Positions 1 to 8,679 of a stretch of DNA of 64,000 bases are shown piece after piece. A program made the translations under genes and the position numbers. Within the stretch, counting starts at the first letter, position 1; each line of letters starts with the position of its first letter. The notes beneath the pieces were generated by a model. It searched no databases, was not told the origin of the DNA, and saw only the letters and a list, made by a program, of their open reading frames with translations. The stretch spans positions 1 through 64,000 of the forward strand of contig CAJUGX010000006.1 of assembly GCA_910586385.1 (NCBI GenBank). The letters are read 5' to 3'. Origin of the DNA: an uncultured Christensenella sp. GTDB taxonomy: Bacteria; Bacillota; Clostridia; Christensenellales; UBA1242.

Positions 1-878
1 ATTATCCAACGAGTGGGACTGATTATTATGTCTACTTCAAACAGTTGAGTGGAAACCTTTTGAGATATGACGAGACAGACAAGTATTTCTACTTTGAAGA
101 TGGATACTATCCACAAAGCAGAGCGACAAATGAAGGGACTCTCAACTCATCTGCAAGTGCAACAGGAGAGGCAATAAACTACAACGATGGCACAAGGAAT
201 GTTGAGCTTCCAGTTTACTCATATGGAAGTGACAGATTTGTGAAAGTGACAAAGAATGGCACAAGTGCATGGTTTAAGTTTGAGCCAATCAGATGGAGAA
301 TCTCAGACTATGGAGTTGAAAAAACGGAGAGAAATATTGAGAGATACAAAACTTTGCTCAACTTCCGAAACTACACATCTTATGCAACAAACTTCACTGC
401 AGTGAGTGATTTGATTTTGGGTGTTGGAGCAATGCACAACACAAGGTCAACAGTTGAAGGGACATCTGTGACAAGCATGGCAGGGTATCAAAATGTCAGA
501 GACACACTTGAGAGTTGCTCAATCAGTTTTGGATATGCAAAAAGTGACAACATCATCAAGGTTGACAGTTTCTCAACATATTCACAAAACAACACAGTCT
601 ACACAACAGATGTGGCATATACATCACCACTGAGGATTGCATCTTTGAGTGAGATTGAAAATGTTGGATTTGCCAACAAACAAGCAAGAGCGAGTGACAT
701 GGTTGCATTCATTTTGGGAGTAGACAAAAACAACGCTTCATATTGGACAAGAGATTTGTCAAACCTTGGCTCAGGGGTTGCAATCACAGCGTCTGGGACG
801 GTGGTTCGACCATGGCTTGACCAAATGCTGGGAATGCGCTTTGCATATACATTCAGCGAAGGAAGTGCAATTTCATAG
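1..878 (+). CDS. Surface protein C-terminal part with DUF6273 domain (5' truncated by window)
   Basis: The reading frame is already open at base 3 and runs to TAG at 876-878, so the start lies outside the window. The visible 291 or so residues are rich in Ser, Thr, Asn and Tyr. They contain the pattern I associate with DUF6273 domains of clostridial cell-surface proteins: a YPQSRA segment, a WFKFEPIRWRI segment, and near the end a YWTRDL...VVRPWLDQM stretch. No membrane anchor or sorting motif is visible at the C-terminus, so the part that would fix it to the cell must be upstream or absent. A hairpin terminator follows 12 nt after the stop. Surface location is inferred from the domain. The function is unknown. 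Confidence 0.75.
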   Translation, partial: YPTSGTDYYVYFKQLSGNLLRYDETDKYFYFEDGYYPQSRATNEGTLNSSASATGEAINYNDGTRNVELPVYSYGSDRFVKVTKNGTSAWFKFEPIRWRISDYGVEKTERNIERYKTLLNFRNYTSYATNFTAVSDLILGVGAMHNTRSTVEGTSVTSMAGYQNVRDTLESCSISFGYAKSDNIIKVDSFSTYSQNNTVYTTDVAYTSPLRIASLSEIENVGFANKQARASDMVAFILGVDKNNASYWTRDLSNLGSGVAITASGTVVRPWLDQMLGMRFAYTFSEGSAIS

Positions 879-890
879 TCTCAAATATAG

Positions 891-920
891 AAAAGGAGAA
901 ATTGGGGATTCTCCTTTTTT
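891..920 (+). terminator. Intrinsic terminator after DUF6273 protein
   Basis: AAAAGGAGAA (891-900) pairs with TTCTCCTTTT (909-918) across an 8-nt loop and runs into a T tract. Confidence 0.8.
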
Positions 921-1020
921 TATGAATTATTTTTAGAAAAAGAGGGGTGAGTGCGTTCTTATCGAAAAAAGACAAGCATAGATTATGTTGATAGTTTATT
1001 TTTCTGTTGGGGAGGCAATA

Positions 1021-1425
1021 ATGAAAGCGAAAACATTAAAAAGTGAAAAACAAAATTCTTCTGCTGCTCTTGCAATCGCAAAAGGTGTCGGAGTTGGGCT
1101 TTGCGTTTCGCTTGTCGGCATCTTGCTTTTTGCATTTATCTTGCGTTTTTCAAGCATTTCGGACAAGGTTATCGCTCCGGTCAATGAGGTGATCAAGGGT
1201 GTGAGTATCTTCTTTGGAGTGTTTGTTGGACTCAAAAAACACAAGAAAATGGGCCTTTTGAATGGTGTTTTGATTGGTTTTTTGTTTACCATTGTCGCAT
1301 TTTTGGTGTTTTCAATCTTAGATGGGACTTTCTCTTTTGACAGAACTTTGCTCAATGATATTGTGTTCGGCAGTGTTATCGGGGCAATATGCGGCATCAT
1401 TTGCGTTAATTTGAAAAAAAGTTAG
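1021..1425 (+). CDS. TIGR04086/YrzE-type four-helix membrane protein
   Basis: A 134-aa protein with about four hydrophobic segments (roughly residues 22-47, 55-72, 82-102 and 110-130) and a Lys-rich N-terminus. I chose ATG 1021 because GGGGAGG lies 6 nt upstream; the earlier ATG at 985 has no ribosome binding site. Size, helix pattern and position next to secD match the TIGR04086 (DUF3792) membrane proteins, which in Firmicutes are commonly found near yajC/secDF. No biochemical role is established for the family. It is separated from secD by a strong promoter, so it is probably a separate transcription unit. Confidence 0.65.
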   Translation: MKAKTLKSEKQNSSAALAIAKGVGVGLCVSLVGILLFAFILRFSSISDKVIAPVNEVIKGVSIFFGVFVGLKKHKKMGLLNGVLIGFLFTIVAFLVFSILDGTFSFDRTLLNDIVFGSVIGAICGIICVNLKKS

Positions 1426-1434
1426 ACTTTTTAA

Positions 1435-1463
1435 TTGACATAAGTCCCGAAATGAATTATACT
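1435..1463 (+). promoter_or_regulatory. Sigma-A promoter for secD-secF
   Basis: TTGACA (1435-1440), a 17-nt spacer and TATACT (1458-1463), about 48 nt before the secD ATG. The -35 box is a full consensus match. Confidence 0.85.
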
Positions 1464-1511
1464 TGATAAGTATAAATTTAACCGATTTTTTACTAGATTT
1501 AAGGGGACGCA

Positions 1512-2903
1512 ATGGCTGAAAAAAGAACAAAAAAAGGTTCTATGAGCAGGGTTAAGAAAAATTCCATCATAAACTATGTTGCAGTTGCCATTTTGACTGT
1601 TATCGGAATTTTCTTGTCAGTTTGCTCTTTTGATATTCCTTATACCACTTACACCTACAATGGTTTCGCAAGCTCAATTTCTTTGGGGTTGGACCTTGCA
1701 GGTGGTATTTCTGTTGTCTATGATTGCACACTTTCTACTGACAGCAACACTCAAGATTTGGACAACGCAATTGATGCAACGGTGACAAGACTCACATCAG
1801 TGATTACAAAAGAATATAGTGAGGCAACAATCACAAGACAGGGAAATTCTAGAATCAGAATTGAAGTGCCTTCTGTGACTGACTCAGACAAAATTTTTGA
1901 TCTTATCGGAGACCCTACTCCACTTTATATGGCTTTGACAGATGGTGACGATGCCGAGGCAAGAATTGTCGGCACTGACATCAACAATGTTAGAGCTGTT
2001 TATCAACGTGCTGATGGTGGGGATTATGAGTACGGCGTAAATGTTGAATTCACAAAGTCAGGTGCTTCAAAGTTTGCTTCGCTCACTGCAGATGCTGCAA
2101 ATGGCGACAAAAAGATTTATATCTTCATAGGAGAAATCGGCGGAGAAAACACTCAGAAGTTGACTTTGAACTGTGAGCAAGAAATCTCAGGTGGCTCAAC
2201 TTTCATTTCTGGAAGCTTTGAGACTTTTGAAGAAGCTGAAGAATATGCTCTTCAAATCATGAGTGGTACATTCAATGTTTCTCTCGAACTTCTTGAAAGT
2301 TCTGTTATTTCTGCGACTTTGGGGGCAAAGGCTCTCAAACTTGCAATCATTGGTGGTTTTGTTGGACTTCTTTTGATTATGCTTGTTTTGTGGCTGAGAT
2401 ACGGAGATTTTGGATTTCTTGCGTCTTTTGCACTTGTGATCTATATGGTTTTGATGCTCTTCTTCTTGCAAGCAATTCCATTTGTTCAGTTGACACTTCC
2501 TGGTCTTGCGGGTATCATCCTCAGTATCGGTATGGCAGTTGACGGGACAGTCATCATCTTTGAGAGATTCAGAGAAGAATATCGTTCTGGAAAGAAAATT
2601 CCTCTTTCAGTCAAGACTGGTTTCAAGCGTGCCTTCTGGCCAATCTTTGACAGTAACATCACAACAATTATCACTGCTTTGGTGCTTTATATCTTGGGGA
2701 CAGCCTCAATCAAAGGCTTTGCAATCACACTCCTTATTGGTATCATCCTTTCAATGCTTATGAACCTCGTGATTTTGAGATTCCTTGTGAAGTGGTACTT
2801 GCCATTCAACAGCGTAAAGGGAAAGAAACTTCATTTGCCAAAGCAAACAAGGACTTTCAAAGAACCTCAGACAGTTGTGACTGGAGGTGAAGCAAATGAA
2901 TAA
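1512..2903 (+). CDS. secD: Protein translocase subunit SecD
   Basis: A 463-aa RND-type accessory subunit of the Sec translocon. With SecF it uses the proton-motive force to complete protein export across the plasma membrane. One N-terminal membrane segment (about residues 18-38) is followed by the family motif GLDLAGGISVVY. Then comes a periplasmic-side P1 domain, and five C-terminal helices with the SIGMAVDGTVIIFERFREE signature. The start ATG follows AAGGGG. The last 8 nt overlap the secF start, so translation is likely coupled. The length is usual for firmicute SecD when it is split from SecF. Confidence 0.95.
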   Translation: MAEKRTKKGSMSRVKKNSIINYVAVAILTVIGIFLSVCSFDIPYTTYTYNGFASSISLGLDLAGGISVVYDCTLSTDSNTQDLDNAIDATVTRLTSVITKEYSEATITRQGNSRIRIEVPSVTDSDKIFDLIGDPTPLYMALTDGDDAEARIVGTDINNVRAVYQRADGGDYEYGVNVEFTKSGASKFASLTADAANGDKKIYIFIGEIGGENTQKLTLNCEQEISGGSTFISGSFETFEEAEEYALQIMSGTFNVSLELLESSVISATLGAKALKLAIIGGFVGLLLIMLVLWLRYGDFGFLASFALVIYMVLMLFFLQAIPFVQLTLPGLAGIILSIGMAVDGTVIIFERFREEYRSGKKIPLSVKTGFKRAFWPIFDSNITTIITALVLYILGTASIKGFAITLLIGIILSMLMNLVILRFLVKWYLPFNSVKGKKLHLPKQTRTFKEPQTVVTGGEANE

Positions 2904-4062
2904 GTTTAAGAAATTGAAAAACTTTTCTCTTGATGAAACAGTTGAAAATTCAAAGTTTGACTATTGCAAAAACCTCAAATGGTTTTTGATTGCGCCAATC
3001 GTAATCATTTTGGTTGGAATCATCCTTCTTTGCACAGTTGGATTCAAACTCGGTATTGATTTCACTGGTGGGTCAAACATGACAATTTACATCGATGGAA
3101 ATGGCACTCAAGGGACAAAACTTGATGCTGACAAAGATTCAAAACAAATCAGAAAGAAAGTCCAAGCTGTGCTTGATGAGCATGGACTCAAAATCACAAC
3201 AATCCAAAACACAACAATTGATGCTGAGGACTTGGGTATCTCAAAGGGGAGTGCCATCATTGTCAAATATCAAAATGACAACTCTCTTGAGACTGAAGAG
3301 ATTGAAGCAATCAACGATCAAATCAGACTCGAACTTTTGAAAGCGTTTGGTTATATAACTGAAGAAGACGGAGAGGTCACCGTTGACAACCTCTCAGAAT
3401 TTGCAAAGTCAGTGCTTGTGCAAAATGGTGGTGTGACAACAGCAAGTGCATCTGCCGAACTTATGATGAAATCGTTCATCGCACTTTTGGTTGCGGTTGC
3501 ACTCATTCTTGTTTACATCGCAATCCGTTTCGAATTTACAAGTGGACTTGCTGCGATCCTTGCACTTTTCCATGACATCTTGGTGACGGCTTCAGTTGTT
3601 TTGATTTGCAGAATTCAAGTGAATGTTGCATTTATTGCAGCGCTTATCACTATCCTCGGATACTCAATCAACAACACAATCATCATCTTTGATAGAATGA
3701 GAGACAAAACAAAGTCGGCAAGAAATGCAAACGAAAAAATCGACAACAAGGTTGTTGCAAACAACTCTGTCAGAGAGACAATGCTTCGTTCAATTTTGAC
3801 GGGAATAACAACTTTCATTATGATCTTTATGATTACCGCAATCGGAGTTGCGGACATCAGAGAATTTGCATTCCCAATCATGGTTGGTATCCTTGCAGGT
3901 TTCTATTCTTCAGTGTTTATCACTCCAGGACTTTGGGCAATTGCTTACAAACCTAGAAGAAGAAAGAAAAACAACTCTTCAAAGAAGAGTGGCAAAGTAG
4001 AATCTGAAGAGGAAGAGATGTCGGAAGAAGACGATGCTGATGTTGAAATCGTAAATGCTTAA
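2896..4062 (+). CDS. secF: Protein translocase subunit SecF
   Basis: 388 aa. The partner of SecD, with the GIDFTGG motif after the first helix and a C-terminal five-helix bundle containing ILGYSINNTIIIFDRMRD. The start was set at ATG 2896 because GGAGGTGA (2883-2890) is correctly spaced for it; a GTG 9 nt earlier lies inside that site. The C-terminus carries a basic KPRRRKK patch and then a strongly acidic tail (EEEEMSEEDDADVE), which is longer than usual. It overlaps secD by 8 nt and ends at a hairpin terminator. Confidence 0.95.
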   Translation: MNKFKKLKNFSLDETVENSKFDYCKNLKWFLIAPIVIILVGIILLCTVGFKLGIDFTGGSNMTIYIDGNGTQGTKLDADKDSKQIRKKVQAVLDEHGLKITTIQNTTIDAEDLGISKGSAIIVKYQNDNSLETEEIEAINDQIRLELLKAFGYITEEDGEVTVDNLSEFAKSVLVQNGGVTTASASAELMMKSFIALLVAVALILVYIAIRFEFTSGLAAILALFHDILVTASVVLICRIQVNVAFIAALITILGYSINNTIIIFDRMRDKTKSARNANEKIDNKVVANNSVRETMLRSILTGITTFIMIFMITAIGVADIREFAFPIMVGILAGFYSSVFITPGLWAIAYKPRRRKKNNSSKKSGKVESEEEEMSEEDDADVEIVNA

Positions 4063-4070
4063 TTTGAACA

Positions 4071-4097
4071 AAAGGAGGGGCAAAGCCTCTTTTTTTG
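4071..4097 (+). terminator. Intrinsic terminator after secF
   Basis: AAAGGAGGGGC pairs with GCCTCTTTTTT (with G-U pairs) across an AAA loop and continues as T7. Confidence 0.75.
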
Positions 4098-4141
4098 TTG
4101 TCTTGAAAGAAGTGAAATGGGGCGAAAAGATATGAAATTGT

Positions 4142-4171
4142 TTGCTCTTGTGGTATCGTTTGAGATATAAT
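4142..4171 (+). promoter_or_regulatory. Candidate promoter for the amidohydrolase-like gene and tex
   Basis: TTGCTC (4142-4147), an 18-nt spacer and a consensus TATAAT (4166-4171). The -35 is weak; the -10 is perfect. Confidence 0.45.
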
Positions 4172-4187
4172 TGTTTTGAGGTAATTT

Positions 4188-5225
4188 ATGACAAAATTAT
4201 TCAGAAATGCCAAGATTGTTGATGTTGAAAATGGTGAGATTTTTGATGCAAATATTTTGGTTGAAAATGGCAGAATAAAAAGTTTTGAGGGACAAGAGAA
4301 GTCGGTTGATGAAACCATTGACCTGCAAGGGAATTATGTTTTGCCAGCGTTTGTTAATTCTTTTATGAACAGCGTTGAGGCTGGGAAAGAAAACTATTTT
4401 CGGGAGAATGGCAAGGTCGTTGATGAGAGTGCTGAAAAAGACGTACAAAACTTGTTTTTGGTAAAAAATTTGCTTGCGGGAGCTGTTTTTATCAATGATA
4501 TATCGAAAACAGGGGTGACTGTTGTTGATGAAATTGAGAACAAAAACGAAAAAGAGCTTTCTGCTTTGAGCATGCAGATTGCAAAGGGTGGAAAGAGACC
4601 ATTTATCAAGTTGGGACAAGATTTGATGTCCCTTGGAAGTGTTGGCAAGCAGTTTGAAAAGTCTGCAGTTTTGGTCTTGGAGGACTTTGGATTTTTGGAT
4701 AGAAAACCAGTGATTGTCGGTGGAAATTGTCTTGAAAAAGATGATTTGGAAACATTGAAATCATATGCCTGCGATTTTGTGGTTTTGCCGAGTGAAGACG
4801 GAAAAGTTGGCAGACGGCAAACAAACCTTGTTTCACTTTTGAGGAAGGATTTGCAGGTCTGTGTCGGGAGTGGAAACTCTGCTGAAATCGACTTTTTTGC
4901 TTTTATGAGGCAGATGGTGATGTCGATGAGATGTATGTTTGAAGATGGCTCTTGCATGAGCGAAAGAGACGCTTTGAAATTGGCGACAAGTGGGGCGGTT
5001 TTGGGGTTTGAGAACCGTTTGGAAGTTGGGGAAACTGCGACATTTGTTGTTGTGTCAGCAAGAGAGAGTTTGTACGATGATATCTTCAAAACATTGGTTT
5101 GGGAAAGAAGCAAAAACGACGTTTTGATGAGTGTGAAAGAGGGTGAAGTTTTGCAGAAAAATGGTGAAATCCTTATGAAAAATTTACCTTCGTATGGTAC
5201 AATAATAAAGAACTTAAAACAATAA
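4188..5225 (+). CDS. Amidohydrolase-fold protein lacking metal ligands (probable pseudoenzyme)
   Basis: 345 aa. The N-terminus (NAKIVDVENGEIFDANILVENGRI, then DLQGNYVLPAFVN) and C-terminus (LATSGAVLGFENRLEVGETATFVVV) are those of the cytosolic amidohydrolase superfamily (SsnA, guanine deaminase, TRZ/ATZ). The catalytic centre is gone. The HxH motif after VN (about residues 59-61) reads F-M-N. The expected His near residue 180 is Asn (GGNCLEKDD). The HCP-like motif is VLP (199-201), and the GTDG motif is GSGN (227-230). It is also about 100 residues shorter than active relatives. GAGGTAATTT precedes the ATG. It lies 12 nt upstream of tex and is probably co-transcribed. A regulatory or scaffold role is only inference. 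Confidence 0.7.
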   Translation: MTKLFRNAKIVDVENGEIFDANILVENGRIKSFEGQEKSVDETIDLQGNYVLPAFVNSFMNSVEAGKENYFRENGKVVDESAEKDVQNLFLVKNLLAGAVFINDISKTGVTVVDEIENKNEKELSALSMQIAKGGKRPFIKLGQDLMSLGSVGKQFEKSAVLVLEDFGFLDRKPVIVGGNCLEKDDLETLKSYACDFVVLPSEDGKVGRRQTNLVSLLRKDLQVCVGSGNSAEIDFFAFMRQMVMSMRCMFEDGSCMSERDALKLATSGAVLGFENRLEVGETATFVVVSARESLYDDIFKTLVWERSKNDVLMSVKEGEVLQKNGEILMKNLPSYGTIIKNLKQ

Positions 5226-5237
5226 GGAGAAACAAAA

Positions 5238-7394
5238 ATGACAATTGAAGAAAGATTATCGAGCGAGTTTGGACTTAGAGCGGATTATTCGCAAAATATC
5301 ATAAATTTGATTGATGAGGGAAACACAATTCCATTCATCGCCAGATATAGAAAAGAAATGCATGGCTCTTGTGATGACCAGGTGCTCAGAAACTTTGCCG
5401 ATAGACTTAAATATTTGAGAAACTTGAATGACGAGAAAGAGAAAGTTCAGAAGGTAATCTCAGAACAAGGAAAGTGGACTGACGAACTTGCCAAGGCTTT
5501 GGAAGAAGCAATGACAATGACTGAAGTTGAAGATATTTACAGACCTTACAAACCAAAGAGAAAGACAAGGGCATCTGTTGCCATTGCTAAGGGGCTCGAA
5601 CCTCTTGCAGATCTTTTGCAGTCACAATCAAAGAAAATCAAAATCATGGAAGAAGCAGCCAAATTTGTGACTGAAGAAGTCACAACTGCTGAGGCTGCAA
5701 TTGCAGGTGCAAAAGACATCATTGCTGAAAGGATTTCAGACAGTGCTGACCTTAGAAAAGACCTGCGTGAACTTCTTGCTGGAAAGGCTTTCATTCAATG
5801 TTCACTCGTTGAAAATGAAAACAATTTGACATACGAGACTTATGCAAATTTCAAACAAGAAGTGAAGAATATCCCAAGCCACAGAGTGCTTGCAATCAAC
5901 CGTGGAGAAAACGAAAAGTGCTTGAAGGTGGAGATTGTTATTGATGAGAAATTGACAATCCCTGTGATTGAAAAATATTTCAAAAAAGACAATGAAGACA
6001 CAAATGCTTTGATGGATGAAACAATCGCCGATGCTTATGAGAGACTTTTGTTTCCTTCACTTGAAAGAGAGTGCAGAAACAACTTGACTGATGTTGCAAA
6101 TGAGCAAGCAATCAAGATGTTTGAAGTGAATTTGAGGCCACTTCTTTTGGAAGCTCCACTCAAAAACAACATCATCCTCGGGTTTGACCCAGGGTATCAC
6201 AATGGGTGCAAAATTGCTGTCATCAACAAGCATGGAGAAGTTTTGGACACAACTGTGGTTTATCCAACTCCACCAAGATCAAAGACAGAAGAAGCACTTG
6301 AAAAACTTAAGTCAATGATTGAGAAAAACAAAGTTGACATCGTTGCAATCGGAAATGGAACTGCATCAAAAGAGTCAGAAATCTTTGTTGCAGAACTTAT
6401 CAAACATGTCAATCGTCCAGTGACTTACGCAGTTGTGAGCGAGGCAGGAGCATCAGTTTATTCTGCTTCAAAGCTTGCCGCCGAAGAATTCCCAGATTAT
6501 GATGTAAACCTTCGTAGTGCAGTTTCAATTGCAAGAAGATTGCAAGACCCATTGGCAGAACTTATCAAGATTGATGTGAAGTCAATTGGTGTTGGACAAT
6601 ATCAACACGACATGCCACAAAACAGACTTACAGAGGTTTTGACTGGAGTTGTTGAAGACTGCGTAAACAGCGTTGGTGTTGACCTCAACACAGCATCGGT
6701 AAGTTTGCTTTCTTATGTGTCAGGACTCAACAAATCAATTGCAAACAACATTGTTTCATACAGAACAAAAAACAAAGGTTTCAGATCAAGAGAAGAACTT
6801 TTGGGAGTTGCAAAACTTGGGCCAAAGGCATATGAGCAATGTGCAGGTTTCTTGCGTGTTGTTGGCGGGGAAAATGTGCTCGACAACACAGCAGTTCACC
6901 CAGAAAGTTATGATGCTGCAAGAAAACTTTTGAAACTCTTTGCTCTTTCTGAAGAAGATGTCAAAAACAACAATCTTGCTCTCTTGCCAAAGATGGTAGA
7001 AGAAAAGGGCGAAAAGGCGGTTGCTGAAGCTTGTGGAATCGGTGTTCCAACGCTCAATGACATCACATCAGAACTTCTCAAACCAGGACGTGACATCCGT
7101 GAGACAATGCCAAAACCAGTGCTCAGAAGTGATGTCATCCACATGGAAGACCTCAAAGAAGGCATGGTCTTCAAAGGCGTTGTAAGAAACGTTGTTGACT
7201 TTGGTGCGTTTGTTGATATCGGTGTGCATCAAGACGGGCTTGTGCATATTTCACAACTTTCAGAAGGTTTTGTAAAACATCCAAGTGATGTAGTCAAAGT
7301 TGGTGATGTTGTTGAAGTTAAAGTGACAGGAGTTGATCTTCCAAAGAAAAGAATTTCTCTCACTATGAAAGGAATCGAAAAAGAGGGAGAGTAA
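5238..7394 (+). CDS. tex: Tex family S1 RNA-binding transcription accessory protein
   Basis: 718 aa, the normal length for Tex/YhgF, a cytosolic nucleic-acid-binding protein linked to transcription and RNA metabolism. The order of domains is: a helical N-terminal region with IPFIARYRKEMHG; a YqgF-like RNase H fold around residues 310-440 (ILGFDPGYHNGCKIAV); helix-hairpin-helix repeats around 470-560 (ETAS-like segment, KGFRSREELL); and an S1 domain at 640-715 (GMVFKGVVRNVVDFGAFVDIG). AAGGAGAAACAAAA precedes the ATG. The stop is followed after 1 nt by the mini-McsA start, so tex appears to lead a stress operon. Confidence 0.92.
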   Translation: MTIEERLSSEFGLRADYSQNIINLIDEGNTIPFIARYRKEMHGSCDDQVLRNFADRLKYLRNLNDEKEKVQKVISEQGKWTDELAKALEEAMTMTEVEDIYRPYKPKRKTRASVAIAKGLEPLADLLQSQSKKIKIMEEAAKFVTEEVTTAEAAIAGAKDIIAERISDSADLRKDLRELLAGKAFIQCSLVENENNLTYETYANFKQEVKNIPSHRVLAINRGENEKCLKVEIVIDEKLTIPVIEKYFKKDNEDTNALMDETIADAYERLLFPSLERECRNNLTDVANEQAIKMFEVNLRPLLLEAPLKNNIILGFDPGYHNGCKIAVINKHGEVLDTTVVYPTPPRSKTEEALEKLKSMIEKNKVDIVAIGNGTASKESEIFVAELIKHVNRPVTYAVVSEAGASVYSASKLAAEEFPDYDVNLRSAVSIARRLQDPLAELIKIDVKSIGVGQYQHDMPQNRLTEVLTGVVEDCVNSVGVDLNTASVSLLSYVSGLNKSIANNIVSYRTKNKGFRSREELLGVAKLGPKAYEQCAGFLRVVGGENVLDNTAVHPESYDAARKLLKLFALSEEDVKNNNLALLPKMVEEKGEKAVAEACGIGVPTLNDITSELLKPGRDIRETMPKPVLRSDVIHMEDLKEGMVFKGVVRNVVDFGAFVDIGVHQDGLVHISQLSEGFVKHPSDVVKVGDVVEVKVTGVDLPKKRISLTMKGIEKEGE

Positions 7395-7395
7395 G

Positions 7396-7536
7396 ATGAA
7401 CAAATGTCCAAAATGTGGAACGACCGTCCAAGAGATTTTGGAAACAGGTTTTGTTGGATGTGAGCAATGTTATAAAATGCCTGAGATTCAAAAAGCCGTT
7501 GACAAAATGTTTGGCGGAAAAACGCACAAGGAATGA
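7396..7536 (+). CDS. Mini-McsA: isolated McsA-type zinc finger protein (46 aa)
   Basis: An ATG one base after the tex stop opens a 46-codon frame ending in TGA at 7534-7536. The product has CPKCGTT, then GFVGCEQCYKM, then a terminal KTHKE. This matches the second zinc-binding unit of McsA (CPxCG...GxxGCxxCY...H.GK). Canonical McsA is about 170-185 aa, with two zinc units and a C-terminal UvrB/UvrC motif; both other parts are missing here. The following 71 nt before mcsB cannot encode them, so this is not a simple frameshift. Position directly before mcsB supports the assignment. In known systems McsA activates and recruits McsB. Confidence 0.75.
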   Translation: MNKCPKCGTTVQEILETGFVGCEQCYKMPEIQKAVDKMFGGKTHKE

Positions 7537-7607
7537 TGCTTGTGGAGAGAAATGCGAAAGGTCTCCCATAGGAAACAAAGCAAATTTGTAGTAAAGTTAA
7601 GGTGAAT

Positions 7608-8621
7608 ATGAAGAGAAAATTTGAAAAGGTTGCAATTTCTTCTAGAATTAGATTAGCGAGAAATGTCTCTGGCTTCAATTTTTTCACGAAACTGCGTGAG
7701 GAGTCTGACGCAGTTTTTATCATCAATTCGGTCAAAAATGTCATTTCTGAGTGTGGCGACTTTGACCTTATAAGACTCAAAGACTTGCCGCTCAATGAGT
7801 GCAATGCTCTTCTTGAGAGGCACTTGATCAGCAAGGAGTTGATTGAAAATAAGGATATCTCGGCGGTGCTCGTAAGTCCTGATGCGCATGTCTTTGTCAT
7901 GGTAAACGAAGAGGATCACATCAGAGAACAATGTATCTTTGATGGTTTTGACCTTTGGAAGCCTTATTTTGAGATAAAAAAAATTGACGATGCTCTTCTT
8001 GATGAGATTGACATTGCTTACTCTGCAAAATATGGTTTTATCACCTCAAGTCCAGCCAATCTCGGCACAGCTATGAGAGCGTCTGTGATGATGTTTTTGC
8101 CTGCTATTGAAAGAAATCATGACATCGAACTTATCAAAAAAGAGGCGAGAAAACTTGGTTTTACGGTCAGAGGACTGTATGGAGAAGGAAGCGAGACCTA
8201 CGGCAGTTTTTATCAGATTTCAAATCAAAACTCACTTGGCAAGAGCGAAAAAGAGATTTTGGATGGGGTTTATGAATATGTGGTTTCTATTTGCGAGATG
8301 GAGCTTTCTGCAAGAGAAGATATCTTGGCAATCAATCACAATCATATCATTGATGAGATTTTTAGGGCGTACGGGATTTTGAAAGAAAGTCTTCTTCTTG
8401 ATGAAGAAGAGATGATAAGGCTTTTGTCATTGGTCAAATTTGGTGATGTACTTGGGTATCTTGAAATAACCGATCAAAAAGCGTTTTCAAGGCTTTACAA
8501 TGAGGGGTGCAGTGCAAATCTTGCAGAAATTGAAAAAATTTCTGGCAATTTGAAGGAAGAAATCGCCAGAAGTCAGTATATTTCTAGGAAGATAAATGAG
8601 ATTGTCAAAAAAGTGAAATGA
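7608..8621 (+). CDS. mcsB: Protein arginine kinase McsB (variant active-site region)
   Basis: 337 aa. An ATP:guanido phosphotransferase-fold kinase that phosphorylates protein arginines and so marks clients for ClpC/ClpP. Family motifs are clear: ISSRIRLARN at residues 10-19, NEEDHIR at 100-106, and the loop SSPANLGTAMRAS near 147-159. Two oddities: the usual CPTN cysteine of that loop is Ser148, and I cannot find the RDxxRA phosphoarginine-pocket motif in the short C-terminus. ATG 7608 was chosen (AAGG 5 nt upstream); a GTG at 7602 lies within the ribosome binding site. It sits between mini-mcsA and clpC, the classic partner order, but without ctsR. Confidence 0.88.
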   Translation: MKRKFEKVAISSRIRLARNVSGFNFFTKLREESDAVFIINSVKNVISECGDFDLIRLKDLPLNECNALLERHLISKELIENKDISAVLVSPDAHVFVMVNEEDHIREQCIFDGFDLWKPYFEIKKIDDALLDEIDIAYSAKYGFITSSPANLGTAMRASVMMFLPAIERNHDIELIKKEARKLGFTVRGLYGEGSETYGSFYQISNQNSLGKSEKEILDGVYEYVVSICEMELSAREDILAINHNHIIDEIFRAYGILKESLLLDEEEMIRLLSLVKFGDVLGYLEITDQKAFSRLYNEGCSANLAEIEKISGNLKEEIARSQYISRKINEIVKKVK

Positions 8622-8625
8622 CAGA

Positions 8626-8655
8626 TTGATTTTCTTTCTTTGAAGTGTCAATAAT
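8626..8655 (+). promoter_or_regulatory. Possible promoter for clpC
   Basis: TTGATT (8626-8631), an 18-nt spacer and AATAAT (8650-8655) between mcsB and clpC. No CtsR-type tandem heptad is visible here. Confidence 0.3.
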
Positions 8656-8679
8656 TATTGTTGATTTATGGAGGTTGTT

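Noticed and set aside
4394..5113. A 239-codon open frame on the minus strand inside the amidohydrolase-like gene
   Set aside because: It is antisense to a gene with clear family ends and a ribosome binding site; the reverse product is Ser/Lys-rich with no motif. It arises from codon bias.
7537..7607. GGAGA/TCTCC inverted repeat after mini-mcsA as a terminator
   Set aside because: Only 5 bp around a 13-nt loop and no T tract follows.
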